From: Boesenbergia rotunda
Lineage: Eukaryota > Streptophyta > Magnoliopsida > Zingiberales > Zingiberaceae
Direction of reading: 5' to 3'
Assembly: GCA_024364735.1 (NCBI GenBank)
Contig: JAGFNQ010009511.1
Coordinates: 1-64,000, forward strand
DNA length: 64,000 bases
Shown here: positions 63,163-64,000 of the stretch, in pieces
Layout: each line of letters opens with the position of its first letter
Position numbering within the stretch: the stretch's first letter is position 1
The notes under the pieces: generated by a model
What the model saw: the letters and a program-made list of their open reading frames with translations, nothing else
What the model was told of the DNA's origin: nothing
Database searches by the model: none
Program-made: the position numbers and the translations under genes

Positions 63163-64000
63163 ATGGCCATGCAAGAAGGGTTCAGTACAGCCAGACCACC
63201 ACTCTTCATTGGGGAGGATTTCTCCTACTGGAAGAGTCGGATGGAAGTCCGCCTGAAAACTCAGGTGGACATGTGGATAATTATCCAATCTGGACTGGAA
63301 ATCCCGAAGAACGCTGAAGGAGTGCCACAATCTTACACCGAATGGGATGCCTCACTGAAAAAGAAGATCGAGGCCGATGCTAAAGCGACTTAAGCACTCC
63401 AATGCGGCCTAACCAAAGAAGAGCTGAACCGGGTGAGACCATTCAACAGTGCAAAGGAACTCTGGGGTAAGTTAATTGAATTGCACGAAGGAACCTCCGA
63501 CACCCGAATCAGCAAGAGGGACCTACTGCTAAACAAGCCGTACATGATTAAGATGAACGACAGTCAATCTGCAGCCCAGCTCCACGCCAGAATCCAGGAG
63601 CTGATGAATGGTCTACATTCAATCGGTCACAAGGTAGAAAACCATGACCTGATCAGGTACACCCTTAACGCTTTCCCGAGAAACACTTTGTGGGCATCTA
63701 TGGTAGATGCGTACAAAGTTTCAAGGGATCTGTCTAAAATTAAATTAGATGAGTTGCTTTCTGAACTTGAATTACATGAGCAGACTAATTGCACCCTGGC
63801 CGAGAAAGGCATTGCCTTTGTTTTAGGTAAAACTGGAAAGATGACCAAGAAGAAGCCACAACCTGCACCCGAGTCTGACTCAGATTCAGACTCAGAAGAC
63901 AGCGATGGAAATCGACCCAAGTTGGTTCGGCTAGCCCGAGACTACTACAAGGAGCTGATAAACCAGACCAACAGAAGGAAAGCCAGCCGAAGAAAGGAAG
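63163..64000 (+). pseudogene. Element H gag, 5' part, with one nonsense codon
   Basis: The ATG at 63163 (MAMQEGFSTARPPLFIGEDFSYW) opens a Sirevirus Gag frame. A TAA at 63391-63393 replaces the Gln of KATQTLQCGL in F and G; the frame then continues (CGLTKEELNRVRPFNSAKEL, FPRNTLWASMVDAYKVSRD, acidic DSDSDSDSED) to the window edge, before the zinc knuckle. It is related to the gag of F, G and B. Confidence 0.88.

Larger units (their letters stand above)
61705..64000 (+). mobile_element. Element H: Sirevirus derivative, 5' part
   Basis: The 5' LTR (61705-62937), primer site (62940) and gag (63163 onward) are seen before the window ends. LTR signature, palindromes and gag relate it to F and G. 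Whether it has pol cannot be told. Confidence 0.88.

Overview
The window is repeat-dense plant nuclear DNA, most likely from a monocot with a large genome. It consists almost entirely of LTR retrotransposons nested inside one another. There is no recognisable single-copy host gene, rRNA or tRNA. The lineages that point to a plant are Sirevirus-type copia with a long coiled-coil gag, Tork/Angela-type copia, and Tat-lineage gypsy with a second RNase H and an antisense extra gene. All copia-type primer sites seen match the 3' end of initiator tRNA-Met. I cannot name the species.

Layout. Element A (1-8950, minus) is a Tork-clade copia element whose RNase H and 3' end are deleted. It sits in the 3' LTR of element B (8956-26040, minus), a decayed Sirevirus. 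B's pol is split by element C (11656-21892, plus; 5-bp duplication GTTGT), a non-autonomous element coding only for a zinc-knuckle/Asn-Asp-Lys protein. C carries a Tourist-like MITE (16751-16979), and its 3' LTR holds a solo LTR of family A (17693-20359, duplication GGGCT). B itself landed in the gag of element D (26041 to about 37443, plus), a Tat gypsy element with protease, reverse transcriptase, two RNase H domains, integrase, a 144-bp satellite-like array, an intron-containing antisense gene, and a tandemly duplicated antisense promoter plus LTR.

From 37444 to 40575 lie diverged repeats, a gypsy gag N-terminal scrap and an AT-rich stretch. Element E (about 40576-44793, plus) is an Angela-like copia element in which protease and most of integrase are replaced by an inverted LTR fragment. 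Its 3' LTR received element F (44794-61610), which received element G (46031-54402; duplication TCTGT) in its 5' LTR. Element H (61705 to beyond 64000) follows. F and G, and probably H, are non-autonomous Sirevirus derivatives that encode Gag but no pol.

The most unusual content is in F and G. Each has, downstream of gag, a second gene with its own TATA box and a small phase-2 intron after a few codons. It encodes a protein of about 390 residues that resembles plant transposon-associated proteins rather than pol. Upstream of this gene, and upstream of the TATA box in the LTRs of C, F, G and H, are pairs or runs of the palindrome GGGCGCCC at an almost fixed 18-bp step. Sirevirus B uses a different palindrome (CAGTCGACTG) at a fixed 19-bp step in the same place. 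The U3 regions of C, F and G also carry arrays of 20-nt hairpins (6-bp stem, GAAGG loop) whose stems vary in a compensatory way. All boundaries, motifs and spacings were read by eye; family names rest on remembered family features, not on a search.
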